Of a DNA stretch of 64,000 nucleotides, positions 28,919-40,285 are shown one piece after another. The position numbers and the translations under genes were made by a program. How positions within the stretch are numbered: the stretch's first letter is position 1; the number at the start of each line of letters is the position of its first letter. Source of the stretch: JALHST01 sp963798435 (GTDB taxonomy: Bacteria; Bacteroidota; Bacteroidia; Flavobacteriales; Flavobacteriaceae). The notes under the pieces were generated by a model that saw nothing but the letters and a program-made list of their open reading frames with translations, did no database searches and had not been told where the DNA came from. Location of the stretch: the NCBI GenBank assembly GCA_963798435.1, contig CAWCTF010000005.1, positions 204,714 through 268,713 on the forward strand, written 5' to 3'.

Positions 28919-30601
28919 TTAAGAGGGCAACGCTTTTCTTGCCTCCCTATCGGGGTCGTTTTTCATTTCGCAGGTATCACTAAGAATCATGGTCTCTCCA
29001 TTATTCGAAGTGTATTTGGGCCACTTTGGCAAGCCACCACCATTTGGATCACCCGTTTTCATAAATTGTATTAATGCTCCGGCCATTTTAGCCGATAAGT
29101 CCCTTGGTCTTTTTCCCCCTCCGGTATGTGTTAGCATCAAATCGGTATTATAAAGCCAAAAACAGATATCAAGACAATGGAACGAACGCATCCGATTATC
29201 GAAAAGTGGCGGCTGCCATCCGAACCAAGTTACGAATACAGGTGCTTTTTGTTTTGATTTCGCGTCCGCCAAGTCAACGACACTTTGCCGATTGCTACTG
29301 ACCAAAGACCATATTTCTACAGGTTTTTTGCCTGGAAACGCCTTTGTGTAGGCCTCGATTACATCTTCGGCCTTATCGCCGAATCCGGATCTAAATCCGG
29401 CGCGTTCCTTCACTTTTTCCACCACTTCATCAAGCGTTATATTCTCAAGGGACGAATCGGCCCAACTTGGGGATTGTTCATTAAAAGTCGAACATATCAT
29501 CATAGGTATGTCGGCCGCAATCGGGGTGGGGTCGGGCCAGTAAGGGTGCTCTGGAAGTATGGCGCCATCCACAACAGGTCTAAAGCCTGCCCGCATTCCA
29601 GAGGAGGAAGCCTCTTTTGCAAATTTGGCCCTCGCACGATCGGAAATGGCATAATAGTCTTGCCAGGACATTTCCTGAAGTTTGTCTATTTCAGAATCGG
29701 AAATCCCAGCTTCTTGCAGCAAATAGGCTCCCAGTTTTTCAGAATCTTCCTGGTCGCCCGCTTTGGTCGAAGCACCACTCAGCACCACCGCTTTATGAAA
29801 AAGCCCTTTTGCAGCTGGCATCGCCGAAATCGTGCATACTTTCGCCCCACCCCCAGATTGTCCCATAATCGTTACGTTGGCAGGGTCACCTCCGAAGTTG
29901 GAGATATTGTCCTGTACCCACTGTAACGCGGCTACAAGATCTAACATCCCCACATTGGCCGAAGAAGCATATTTTTCACCGCCCACTGCAGCAAGATTCG
30001 CATATCCCAGTGGCCCAAGGCGATGATTCACCGAGCAAAATACGACATCGCCCAGTCTGGCCAGGTTTTCACCATTATACCCATCGTGCTCAATGCCATT
30101 CCCATTAGTATAGCCTCCACCATGCATCCAAAAAAGGACAGGCCTTTTCTTGCCATCATTAATTGCCGGGGTGAAGACGTTTATCCTAAGACAGTCCTCA
30201 CTGATCTTCCCATAGTTCCAGTGGTCCCTAAAGGCACCATATGGGTTGCCGTACCAACTCTCCATATATTGCGGGGCAGAATCTCCCCACCAAATTGCGG
30301 GATAGGTTTCTTTCCAAGGCTCGGGCTTTTTTGGCGGCATGAAACGATTGGCCCCGGCCGTATCCGCACCATATGGGATACCTAAAAAATAATTGATTCC
30401 ACGCAAGACATAGCCTCTCACTTTGCCATATTGCGTTGCTACCACGGCAATATCGTCGCCTATAAACAACTGTTGCCCGTCATCTTCGGGCTGGGGACCT
30501 TTAGTTTCATTTTGTTTCGCAAAGCCTAAGGCAGGTACCAGGCCTACTCCAGCGGCCCCCGCACCTAACTTCATTAAAAAATTGCGTCGTTTTGTATTCA
30601 T
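28919..30601 (-). CDS. Tat-exported type-B carboxylesterase
   Basis: The 560-residue protein starts with a twin-arginine signal (KRRNFLMKLGAGAAG) suggesting export in folded form. It is a type-B carboxylesterase: INYFLGIPYGADTAGANRF, EDCLRINVFTP near 135-145, HGGGYTNG oxyanion motif near 160-167 and nucleophile elbow FGGDPANVTIMGQSGGG with Ser249. The histidine is likely in the FHCLDICFWL region. Compared with the esterase at 16060 it is longer and more diverged, so it is not a recent copy. The two enclose the rhamnose unit, which hints at deacylation of rhamnose-containing glycans or glycosides. Substrate is unknown. Confidence 0.8.
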   Translation of the reverse strand: MNTKRRNFLMKLGAGAAGVGLVPALGFAKQNETKGPQPEDDGQQLFIGDDIAVVATQYGKVRGYVLRGINYFLGIPYGADTAGANRFMPPKKPEPWKETYPAIWWGDSAPQYMESWYGNPYGAFRDHWNYGKISEDCLRINVFTPAINDGKKRPVLFWMHGGGYTNGNGIEHDGYNGENLARLGDVVFCSVNHRLGPLGYANLAAVGGEKYASSANVGMLDLVAALQWVQDNISNFGGDPANVTIMGQSGGGAKVCTISAMPAAKGLFHKAVVLSGASTKAGDQEDSEKLGAYLLQEAGISDSEIDKLQEMSWQDYYAISDRARAKFAKEASSSGMRAGFRPVVDGAILPEHPYWPDPTPIAADIPMMICSTFNEQSPSWADSSLENITLDEVVEKVKERAGFRSGFGDKAEDVIEAYTKAFPGKKPVEIWSLVSSNRQSVVDLADAKSKQKAPVFVTWFGWQPPLFDNRMRSFHCLDICFWLYNTDLMLTHTGGGKRPRDLSAKMAGALIQFMKTGDPNGGGLPKWPKYTSNNGETMILSDTCEMKNDPDREARKALPS

Positions 30602-31764
30602 ATCATTTTGATTTAAGGTTATTCAGTTCTTTGTTTTCAATCGATTTTAAGCCACCTATTTTGCGATGACCTCACGCCGCAATTGCTATAAACCGCAGGT
30701 TTGTTGCTGCATGCGACTGGGATTGATCCTCATTTTTTAAAATTTAAGATCCCCTAGTCTCAAGTTCGGTCGTGATTTCAGTGCGTTCATGCCAATGTTG
30801 GATATCTTCTTACATTCAACCCCAATAATCTGGCCAGAGCATCTAAAAATATGCAGTAAAGAACCCCAAGAAGAGCTTCGCGTATCGTTTAGTGGGCATA
30901 TCATCGCATTCAGTGGAAATCGTAAGATATTGACTTTTTGATAAGCTATTCTATGAAGATCGTACTTTTTTTCTACAAAATGTCTTTAAATCACACTTAA
31001 TCGCAGATTGGAACTGCTTTCTATGATCTACTGCTGTTGTATGAAATGAATTTTAAGGTGACACCCTGTGAAAGCGTTCGATTTGGCGGCGAATTAAATG
31101 AGTATAATAGCGCCATTTGTGGATTACGACTGGTTATATCCCATAAAATAGGTACAAAAGCAATTGGTGATTTTTTAAAAAATGTATAGGTTACCTATGC
31201 CTTTGGTTATTTTTAATTTGAAAAATCAATCGCCATCACAACCCGAAAAGTAGCAGCCAAAACCACTTCTAATCCCTGTTGAGTAATTTTTTACGAACAC
31301 AAAGAAAGCATACGATAATTCCTACATTCGCACCATATTTTCAATTATGTTAAAAATTATTCAATGAAATCTCATTTTTATTAATATATTTACAATGTTA
31401 TTGCCCCTAAATTTTTCCAAACTTAGTACTGTTTTTTGTGCCTTGCTTTAATTGGCAATTCATTATGTGAATGTTTGGGACCTGTATGGTCTCATTTTCA
31501 CAAAAAAATACCCCCCCCTTGTGTTTTATTGGTATGTTCTGTTTTCAGACGCCGAGGTGGCTATCGCCAATCGCGCTTGAATAGGCATTGATTGATAGTA
31601 AAACTTTGGCAGTAACGCCTAAGTTCGTGAGCCATTATTTTTCGGCACAAAGCCCTACGACCGATATTTTAAATCTGTCAAAATGAATATGCCTTTAGTA
31701 CGGAAATAATGACCCAAATACATTGCAAATTTGAGATAGTAGACCAGACCAATCGACCCACACT
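30602..31764. other. 1.16 kb gap without a recognisable gene
   Basis: No open frame of useful length or family likeness is present on either strand, and I found no tRNA-like or strong hairpin structure. The region is AT-rich with homopolymers, for example the C-run near 31511. It should contain the promoter of the minus-strand esterase at its left end and that of the large secreted protein at its right end; the rest looks like decayed DNA. Confidence 0.5.
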
Positions 31765-34700
31765 ATGAAAAAAAATTACCCCTTCGGACTTGAGAATCCT
31801 ATATCGCTTCCGAAAATAACCTTAGGACTTCGCCAAGCCATATCCCCTTATATTCAAGTATCCATAAATCCTTTTATCAGTTGCTTCCTCGTCATAGGCA
31901 TGCTTTTTGGCACGGCTTTCATAGGCTATGGGCAAAAAAAAGGAAAAAATAAAGACGATGAAGGTCATAATGGCAATAAGAATGATGTAATCTTATTTAC
32001 ATGTATCAGGAAGCTTGACAATGGGATGTATGAAGCCTATTTTGGGTACACAAACCCTACCAACCAGACAATTACTGTCGACCAGAAGGATAGTTTTGTC
32101 TATCTAAAAGATGCGCTTGATACTGATGAAAGCGATGATGATGCAGAGGATATTCGCGAACCCAGGGAAAACCATCATCACGGCGTAGAAAAATTGCCGG
32201 GAATAAAATCCTTTAAACCAGGAACGGTCGCAAAAGCATTTTCGGTGGTATTCAATGGACGCGGACATGCCAAATGGACAGTGGTCTTCCCGGGTCAAAA
32301 ACGAAATGAGCAATCCCATAAAACGAAAGTGTGGGCCACCTCCCGCTCTTCTGTATGCTCTAGTGATAACGTTATTTTCCCGGTTTTCGGTGGGGCCGGG
32401 AAGTCTTATACTTTGATAGGTGCCGAATTAACGGCTTTGGCCACCAACAATGCCGGGGAGCAGCCCTCTGGTTTCATTTATCAGATAAAAGAAGGGAAAG
32501 TACTTCTGGAAATCGTCCCAAAGGAAGGTCAAATGCAAAATGCCCTTGCCTTGCTTACCACAACAGGCGGATTTAATGTTCCTATGGCCGATTTTACCGT
32601 AGCACCAGCAGTTGTCATTGCTAAAAATTATGCGACGATTGACGTCTTCTTTCCGATCAATAGGTTGCTTGAATTAAACGATTACCCCACCACTTTCAAT
32701 TTTATTCGACCGATGTACCTGCCCTTTCCAAAAGTAGGCATCGCCGAAACTCAAGGCGATGGGGCCATGTTAACGAATATCGCACGCGAGTCATTTGGCA
32801 CACGGGACAGCGAAGGGAATTTTAAGCCATTAGATGGTACCGGGGTTTTAGCGGCCGTCATTTCTGACAGTTTTGATACCCAGCCCGCAAGTGCAGGGCA
32901 ACCATCAAAGGCAACGGTTGATGCACAGCAAGGTGATTTGCCAGGTGCTGGCAATCCACAATATCCAACCCCCGTACAGGTACTTAAAGAATATCCGAAT
33001 GGGGTGGGATCTGATGAAGGCCGGGCCATGCTACAGATTTTGCATGATGTTGCCCCGGGTGCCACCCTGGGTTTCCGTACAGGCGTTTTATCGCCAAGGG
33101 ATCTTTCCCTTGGCATTGATAATCTGGCTGATGCGGGGTACTCTATTATCGTCGACGACATCACCTACCCCTTGGAACCCTTTTTCCAGGATGGGCAAAT
33201 TGCCGAATCAATAAAACGTTTTACGGCCATTTCGGGGAATTTTTATTTTACCTCGGCAGGAAACTTTAAGAATATCGGCTATCAAAGTGTGTTCGTGAAC
33301 TCCACCGCCGCCCCAGTGACCGATTTTCTCACAGGGGGAAGTCCGGCACGGGCCCATGTATTTGGAGCGAACCAGGATGTGAAGCAAAAAATACAAGTGG
33401 CTCCAGGAACGTATATGATCGTGTTGCAATGGAACGAAGACCTGGCCTCCCAGAATAATCAAGTGGGCGCCGCCACCGACCTGGATATCTATCTGGTAGA
33501 TGATGCTGGGAATCGCATTGTTGATACCAACCGGGTCAACCTATTCGGCGATTCAGTGGAGGCCATGTTGTTTGAAGCTAGTGCCAGTGCCCCCGCCAAT
33601 ATCATGATCGTGAGTGCCAATGGTCCTGCCCCGGCCAACTTGGCGTTTCGATATATCGTATTCCGTTCAGACGGACTCCAAATTATGGAATACAATTCAG
33701 GTGCGCCCACGGTCAGTGGCCATGCCATGACCGCCGAAGCAATTACGGTCGGTGCCGTAGATTATCGGGTAGCCCAAAACCCGTCAGCGGAAGCCTTTTC
33801 CTCCTACGCAGGTATCTTATCAAACAATCGTTTGCTGCAAGTAGATATTTCGGCCCCTGATGGAGGGAACACGAATGTAGGATCGATTGGGCAGGATATA
33901 AGTGCGGATCCCCGATCTTTTACCCAACTTTTTTGGAACCTCAGCTGCCGCCCCCCATGCTGCCGGGGCCTTCGCACTCATGAAATCGGCCTTATCCTCT
34001 TGGTATCCAGATGGATTACCCACCGAAGTGCCCGTATCGACAAACTTGCAAGCCGATCAAGTTCTGCAATTATTCAAAAATAGCGCGGTACAGATCCCCG
34101 GGGACGAAGTACAGGCCGGGGATGGCTTGATCAATGCAGGGCTGGCACTCAAACAGATTGCCGCTCAAACCGCAGTGCTTACAAGTCTAACTGTTGGGGA
34201 AGGAGAACTTAGTATTGAAGATGTCGATGTAACCTTGACGGGGAAATACTTTCCGGTTCCCGTTGACAATGGAGGATCAGGAGAGCCCGAAGTGCCACTG
34301 GTAAAATTCGGGGAAGGTGAAGGTCAGGTTCAATTGGCGGTCAAATCGTTCAGCGATACCGAGATTATAGTCACAGTACCTCCCTTTACGGGGAATCCGA
34401 ATGTCATCGTAAATACGAATTCTGAAAATTTAGGATTCCCGGCAAGTGCTGGGGGAGGAGATTCAAACCCATTACCCATTTTTAACGATGGTCGCATTGC
34501 CTTAAAAATTACTGCGAATAACGTGGACATCGAATATGGACAATCGTACGAATCTCAATTTGATGTTGTAGTCGAAGGGCTTCCAGAAGGGGTGACTTTG
34601 GCTGATTTGGGGCTTCCGAATATCAAATTTTCAACGCCCGCCGTCGGGTCCTATCCCGATGTAAATAACTATGCCCTTGTACCTTCTTTTGCAGCACCCC

Positions 34701-36907
34701 TTTCTGAGGAACAAGCTGCAGCTTATCAGGTAAACTTTGTAAACGGATTATTTACGGTGACTAAAAAAGACCTGACGATATCCCCTGAAGATCTTAATAT
34801 TACCTATGGCGACGCGGTCGAATTGCAGTTGAATTATCAATATGCTACAGTAGGTATTACTGACAACACACTGTTTTTACAGACAATTAAGAATGCCCAC
34901 GCAGCTGATTTTTACGCTGATAATACCTTGGCATTGATAAATAGGGCTAAAGCACTTGTTAATAATGAATTTTTGGATGGAGGTAGTTGGATGGCTACTG
35001 AGAATACGATTCTCAATAGAGCGAAGGCATTAGTAAATGATATGCATGTAATTGATTTGGATGTTCAGGTCTTCGAAAATTATTTGGTCAACAGGGCAAA
35101 AGCGTTGGTGAACGGTGAAACCAATTTATTTAGTGCCATAGTGAACGGCGAGGATTTGCTAGCTGGAAATGTTACCTTCAACAATCGCGCTAAAGCATTG
35201 GTCAATGATAGTGGTTTAGGGGGTGCCGATGACAAAAACAATTACGAATCGGTATTTACGATACTTGACTTATTGGATGATTCAGAAGAGGGTGGTTCGG
35301 TTGATAAGTTCTACTCCTTGAATTTATTAAGTGGGCTGGATGTCACCAATGGGGATGAAGATCTTGAATATTCTTATCCAGGAACCTTTTTGTCACCTAC
35401 TGCCGCTAATTTTAATATCACCTATGCTTCGGGCAAGATTCGTGTCGCTCCGGCTACTTTACATATACAAACACCGAATATAACGCAGGAATATGGAGAC
35501 CGAATAACCGCGGAAGATATCAATTCTATTATTTCAGGATATAAATATGAAGAAACGGCAACAGACATTTTCAGTGAAGGTATCCCCTATTATTTTGTGG
35601 ATATTGCTACTAACCAGGATTACGAATTGGGTGAACAGTTAAATGTAGGCCGATATGAAATAAGGGTGCATGCCCCGTTAAATTATTCGTTGAATTATGA
35701 TGTCGTGGGAATTTTGGAGATAGCTAAAAAATCGCTTACGGCCAAAACCGATGCGCTAGAGATTCCCTATGGCCAACTGCTTTCGGTGGGCGATATCAAT
35801 CTGAACGTTTCCGGCTTTGCCGAAGGGGAAGATGAAAGTGTATTTGCGGAAGAGTTCGGGGATATCCCGTATTATTTAGTAGATGCTCAAAATAATCAAT
35901 ATGAGTTAGGGCAACCCTTAAACGTCGGCCAATATGAAATCCGCCTGAGGGAACCCAAAAACTATGTAGTGGCCAATGAAGTGGGCAGTGGTAAATTGAC
36001 CGTGGTCCCTGCCATACTCACTATTCAAATTGGAGATTTATTGGTAAATCAAGGAACCGTGCCGGATCCCGAATCCATCCCAGTAGAATTTTTGGGCTTT
36101 GTTTATTATGATACCGCGGAGACGATATTCCCACAAGGTATCCCCTACTATTTCGAGGATGCCCAAGGCAATGAACTGGTCATCGGCAAACTCGGTAAAT
36201 ATGCTATCAAAATTCGCGATGCACAAAATTATATAATTAATCTGGCCACGATAGGTACGCTTTATATAAATCCGTACGGCGTAGGTACAGTAAACGTACA
36301 TGCCCGCTTAAAATGTGTTGAGTATGATCGCTCAAGTCTGCAATATATTGCTAACTTTAAATACGAGAATAATAACACAGGAACGGTATATGTTTTTCAG
36401 GGAGCGGATAACCAATTAACCAGTGAAGGTACATTTGTTGGAGAAGCTCCTTTTGAATATGCCCCGGGCAAAGGCTATTTTAGTATCCATTTTGATGGTG
36501 CCAAATTAATTTGGTCGCTCACAACGAATGATGGGGTCGCTAGAAAAACCGAGACGGTGACCGCCACTTCCAGATCCAATGATTGTCGCGACGATGATGA
36601 CCATGAGGACGATGACCACCATGAGGGTGAAGATGACCATGATAGAGCGCATGAACTGCATGGAAGTTATGGAGTGGTCTATCCAAATCCTGTAAAAGAT
36701 ATTTTAAAAATAGCCCTAGATGAGCCGCAGGATTGTACGATCAAGATCTATGACTATTATGGACGGTTAAAATTTAAAAAAGTATTTACCGCAAGCAACA
36801 CACAACCTATTGAGGTCAATATGGGCTCCTACCGAAAAGGCATGTATATTTTAAAAATAATTACTGCTCAAGGGCATGATGATTATTCGATTTTAAAGGA
36901 TGATTAG
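31765..36907 (+). pseudogene. Large secreted subtilase-like protein with MBG repeats and T9SS sorting domain, one frameshift
   Basis: Two overlapping frames (31765-34083 and 33902-36907) form one protein of roughly 1,700 residues; one extra base near 33920-33922 causes the shift. The N-terminus has a hydrophobic export segment. The peptidase region shows AVISDSFD (Asp368), DEGRAM at 417-422 where subtilases normally have the histidine motif, the oxyanion TSAGN (Asn500), and GTSAAAPHAAG with the serine at 33941 in the second frame. Then come several MBG-type beta domains (IEYGQSY, ITYGDAVEL, TQEYGDR, IPYGQL), a repeat block, an Asp/His-rich stretch and a type IX C-terminal sorting domain (YPNPVKDILKIAL to the end). 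It should be secreted or surface anchored. Peptidase activity is uncertain because of the Glu in place of His. Confidence 0.72.
34936..35210 (+). repeat. Four-fold NRAKALVN protein repeat
   Basis: Within the large secreted protein the octapeptide NRAKALVN occurs four times, at about 34942, 35014, 35089 and 35185, separated by 16-24 variable residues. The codons differ almost everywhere (for example AGG GCT AAA, AGA GCG AAG, AGG GCA AAA, CGC GCT AAA), so the repeat is kept at protein level. Function unknown. Confidence 0.8.
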
Positions 36908-36918
36908 ACTAGAACACG

Positions 36919-38916
36919 ATGTGGCCAACTAGACAGCTGTCAAAACGTTGGGGTTATTTTTGGATGCTGATGGTCGCGTTCACTGGTGCTTATGGCCAAA
37001 ACGCAAAGGTCGACAGCCTGAAACTGTTGGCAAAATCAAGTCTTCAGGATACTACAAAAGTTAATATTCTAAATGCATTAAGTGTAGAGATTCTAAATAA
37101 TGAAGACATATTGGCCTCTCAGGACTACTCCAATCAGGCCAAGGCGCTTGCAGAAAAGTTAGGATACTTAAGGGGCAAGGCCTATGCCGAAAAGAACTTG
37201 GGACTTGCCCAATATTATCAAGGTAACTATATGGAGGTGTTGGACCATTGGACCAAATCACTAGAAATATTCGAAACCATACAAGATACTTTAGGAATTG
37301 CAAATCTGGTTAATAATTTAGGTGCAGTTTACTATAATCATGGAAGTAATTCTAAAGCAATTGGTTATTATTTAAGGTCATTAGGCATTTCCGAAAAATT
37401 ACAGGATACGTTACGCATCGCCACGGCCTTAATAAATATTGCAGGGGTTTATGGCGATACACCCAAAGATTATGATATTGCTTTGGATTATTATAATCAG
37501 CTTACCCCCTATTTAGACCCATTGAATGACGCCGAAGTAACTGTTTACTATTTAATGGGAGTGGGTGAAATATACTTTAAAAAGGAAAATTTTGAGCAAG
37601 CCCTGAAATATTACCAACAAGCCTTAAAATTAACCGAAAACACCACTGACCATCCAGACAATCTAATAAAATTAGGGGAACTAGAATTTAAAACCGGTCA
37701 TAAGGAAAAAGCTATTGCGTATTTGGAACAGGCATACGAAATAGCTAGGGAGAATAATCAACAACTGCAGACCGTACAGGCCTTGACCGAATTGGGAAAA
37801 GTATATCAAGACGTTGATTTCCAAAAATCCCTCGAGGCATACCAGGAAGCAGAATCAATAGCGAACGAAATGGGCACTAAATTTGAGCTCAAGGATATTT
37901 ATGAAGGTCTTTCTCGGGTTTATGCCAATAAAGGGGAATTTAACAGCGCCTTTAAGTTCCAGGCGAAACTCATTGCGGCCAAGGATTCATTATTCAATGT
38001 GGCCACCGACGATAAAATTCGCGGTCTGCAGTTCGATTTTGATCTCGATAAAAAACAAGGTGAAATTGATTTGTTAGACAAGGAGGCTGAAATTGCCCAA
38101 TTAACCGCAAAACGGCAGAAATATGTCATTTACGGTACCATCGCTTCCTTGATTTTAGTAGTTCTCCTGGCTGTAGGGTCTTATAAGCGATACCGTTATG
38201 TCAAAAGAACAAATAGGATCATCGAGGAAGAAAAAAACCGTTCAGAAAATTTGTTATTGAATATTCTCCCCGATGAAACGGCCCTCGAATTAAAGCAATA
38301 TGGGAAGGTCTCTGCTAAAAAGTTTGATTCGGTCACCGTCATGTTCACCGATTTTAAAGGTTTTACAAGTTATTCGAATAACTTATCGCCCGAAGTATTG
38401 GTGAAAACCATCGATTATTACTTTTCAAAATTCGATGCCATCGTCGAGAAATACGATCTTGAAAAAATAAAGACCATCGGGGATGCCTATATGGTGGCTG
38501 GGGGTTTGCCCTTTCCAACGCAGGACCATCCCCATAAAATGGTGCAGGCGGCATTTGAAATTGCCCAAGTAATGGAGGATGCCAAACAAAAAGTCGATGA
38601 TGTGGTTGTGCCCTTTGACGTGCGTATCGGTATCAATACTGGAACCGTAGTAGCCGGAGTCGTAGGCACCAAGAAGTTCGCCTATGATATCTGGGGCGAT
38701 ACCGTTAATGTGGCGGCGCGCATGGAATCATTATCTGAACCCGGGATGATCAACATTTCCGAAAGCACCTACTTGTTAATAAAGGATACATACCAATGCG
38801 AGCATCGTGGTCAGATCCATGTAAAAAACAAAGGCATGATGGATATGTACTATGTTCATGGCCCAAAGAATCAAGTCGTGGGCAAAACTTCGGAAAATTC
38901 TAAAGCCACTATTTGA
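36919..38916 (+). CDS. TPR-containing membrane adenylate cyclase (class III)
   Basis: A 665-residue protein with a signal/anchor start, about six to eight TPR units (for example AKAYAEKNLGLAQYYQGNY, ALKYYQQALKL), a coiled-coil and one transmembrane helix near 402-422, then a class III nucleotide cyclase domain from about 470. Metal ligands are Asp478 (FTDFKGF) and Asp522 (GDAYM). The base-selecting pair is Lys518 and Asp590 (YDIWGD), which predicts ATP rather than GTP. The N of DTVNVAARMES and its arginine complete the active site. The TPR part is likely periplasmic and the cyclase cytosolic. It follows the large secreted protein by 11 bases, so the two are probably cotranscribed. Confidence 0.88.
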   Translation: MWPTRQLSKRWGYFWMLMVAFTGAYGQNAKVDSLKLLAKSSLQDTTKVNILNALSVEILNNEDILASQDYSNQAKALAEKLGYLRGKAYAEKNLGLAQYYQGNYMEVLDHWTKSLEIFETIQDTLGIANLVNNLGAVYYNHGSNSKAIGYYLRSLGISEKLQDTLRIATALINIAGVYGDTPKDYDIALDYYNQLTPYLDPLNDAEVTVYYLMGVGEIYFKKENFEQALKYYQQALKLTENTTDHPDNLIKLGELEFKTGHKEKAIAYLEQAYEIARENNQQLQTVQALTELGKVYQDVDFQKSLEAYQEAESIANEMGTKFELKDIYEGLSRVYANKGEFNSAFKFQAKLIAAKDSLFNVATDDKIRGLQFDFDLDKKQGEIDLLDKEAEIAQLTAKRQKYVIYGTIASLILVVLLAVGSYKRYRYVKRTNRIIEEEKNRSENLLLNILPDETALELKQYGKVSAKKFDSVTVMFTDFKGFTSYSNNLSPEVLVKTIDYYFSKFDAIVEKYDLEKIKTIGDAYMVAGGLPFPTQDHPHKMVQAAFEIAQVMEDAKQKVDDVVVPFDVRIGINTGTVVAGVVGTKKFAYDIWGDTVNVAARMESLSEPGMINISESTYLLIKDTYQCEHRGQIHVKNKGMMDMYYVHGPKNQVVGKTSENSKATI

Positions 38917-39046
38917 AAATTCCTATGAAATTAGGCAGTTTTTAAAGAAACATATTCTCGTTATGTATACATCAAATTCTTCCAACCTCTTGGCGTGATG
39001 TAGCTAGAAAAACACCGTCCTATTCCCCATCCCCGTTACTTAGGCC

Positions 39047-40144
39047 TCATTCACGTATGGCTTGCCCTATTGGCAGCGATTTATCTCGTTTGTACTCAAA
39101 GTATTTCTTAAATCGTAAAAAGGAGGATTCGAAATAATGATAACTAAGTGCTGCAATAGCATAGGAAAGCGCAAATCGAATTAAAAAATCGACGATTACA
39201 TATTCGGTAGTTAGATACTGTACACAAAACAAATAGACCAATGGGTGATAGACGTACAGTCCATAACTTATTTTCCCCGTATAGTTTAGAAAACGGGTAT
39301 TTAGTATCCTATTGATTGCATGCCGTTTTCGTATTGAAAGCAAATATCCTATCGCCGCAAAATACGTGAAGGAAAGCAATAGATACCTGGAATTCTGTAC
39401 ATAATCATTACCCGCTCCTGAAAAAAATATCCATACGGTTAATGTGGTCAATATCATACTACTGAACAGTAGTAGGAATTTGCCTGAATTTTCTGGTCGA
39501 AACAGATTTTTTAATTCCATCAGGGCCAATAAGGCCCCAATGGCCAAAGAATCAATACGTGTGAATGTGAATAAGAATACCGAATAGCCCCCACCTAACA
39601 TGATCGCCCTCATAATTATGGCAAAAACCACAATACCCGTAATCATATATTTTAGGTTTTTATTCGATGTGAAATAGACGATTAGCGGCCAGAATAGGTA
39701 AAAATGCTCTTCGACGGCCAATGACCAGAAATGATGAGGCCCTAGTGTACTCCAATCAAAAGTTCTCGCAAAGCCTTGTAAATACGTGAAATAATACAAT
39801 TGTTGACCCAAGGTGCCCGTTTCCATTACCAGGAACAAGGGTGCAATTGCATACCATAGAATCAAAAAAAGATAGTACAATGGGAAAATCCTTAATGTTC
39901 TTCGAACATAAAAGTTTTTAAAAAAGCCTTCCGACCGCTTTGTTCGTATTAAAATTCGAGTAATCAAAAAACCCGAAAGCACAAAAAACAAGGTAACTCC
40001 GGTTTGCCCGATATCGGAAACTTCGGTAAGCATGCGAATAATTCTAGTACTTGGGGGAATGGATCTAAAGAAGTGAAAAAACATGACCATTAATGCGGCT
40101 AGGGCCCTAACCCCATCCAGATTCTTATAATATTTTAATTGCAT
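39047..40144 (-). CDS. Acyltransferase-3 family membrane protein
   Basis: The ATG at 40144 begins MQLKYYKNLDGVRALAALMV, the usual family start; an ATG at 40171 adds nine residues. The 365-residue protein has about ten membrane segments, the catalytic-type histidine in MVMFFHFF, the RRTLRIFPLYY motif and the SLAVEEHFYLFWPL block that define the OafA/YrhL acyltransferase-3 group. These enzymes O-acetylate or otherwise acylate surface polysaccharides or antibiotics at the inner membrane. It stands alone between the convergent cyclase and the divergent sigma factor, so no partner or substrate can be read from the neighbourhood. Confidence 0.85.
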   Translation of the reverse strand: MQLKYYKNLDGVRALAALMVMFFHFFRSIPPSTRIIRMLTEVSDIGQTGVTLFFVLSGFLITRILIRTKRSEGFFKNFYVRRTLRIFPLYYLFLILWYAIAPLFLVMETGTLGQQLYYFTYLQGFARTFDWSTLGPHHFWSLAVEEHFYLFWPLIVYFTSNKNLKYMITGIVVFAIIMRAIMLGGGYSVFLFTFTRIDSLAIGALLALMELKNLFRPENSGKFLLLFSSMILTTLTVWIFFSGAGNDYVQNSRYLLLSFTYFAAIGYLLSIRKRHAINRILNTRFLNYTGKISYGLYVYHPLVYLFCVQYLTTEYVIVDFLIRFALSYAIAALSYHYFESSFLRFKKYFEYKRDKSLPIGQAIRE

Positions 40145-40244
40145 TGCCAAATAACTTAATTTCAACCCCATTCAATCGGTTTGTACCGAATTCTGTATAA
40201 TCCTAGGACAGTAAAATGGTGATAGACCCTATTTTTTTTATAGT

Positions 40245-40252
40245 TATTTTTG
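40245..40252 (+). promoter_or_regulatory. Candidate Bacteroidota -7 box upstream of the ECF sigma gene
   Basis: TATTTTTG fits the TAnnTTTG consensus and lies 33 bases before the sigma factor ATG. No good -33 TTTG was found at the expected distance, so this is a weak prediction. Confidence 0.3.
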
Positions 40253-40285
40253 GGCCTTTAAATAAACCCAGTACGCCCTATATTT

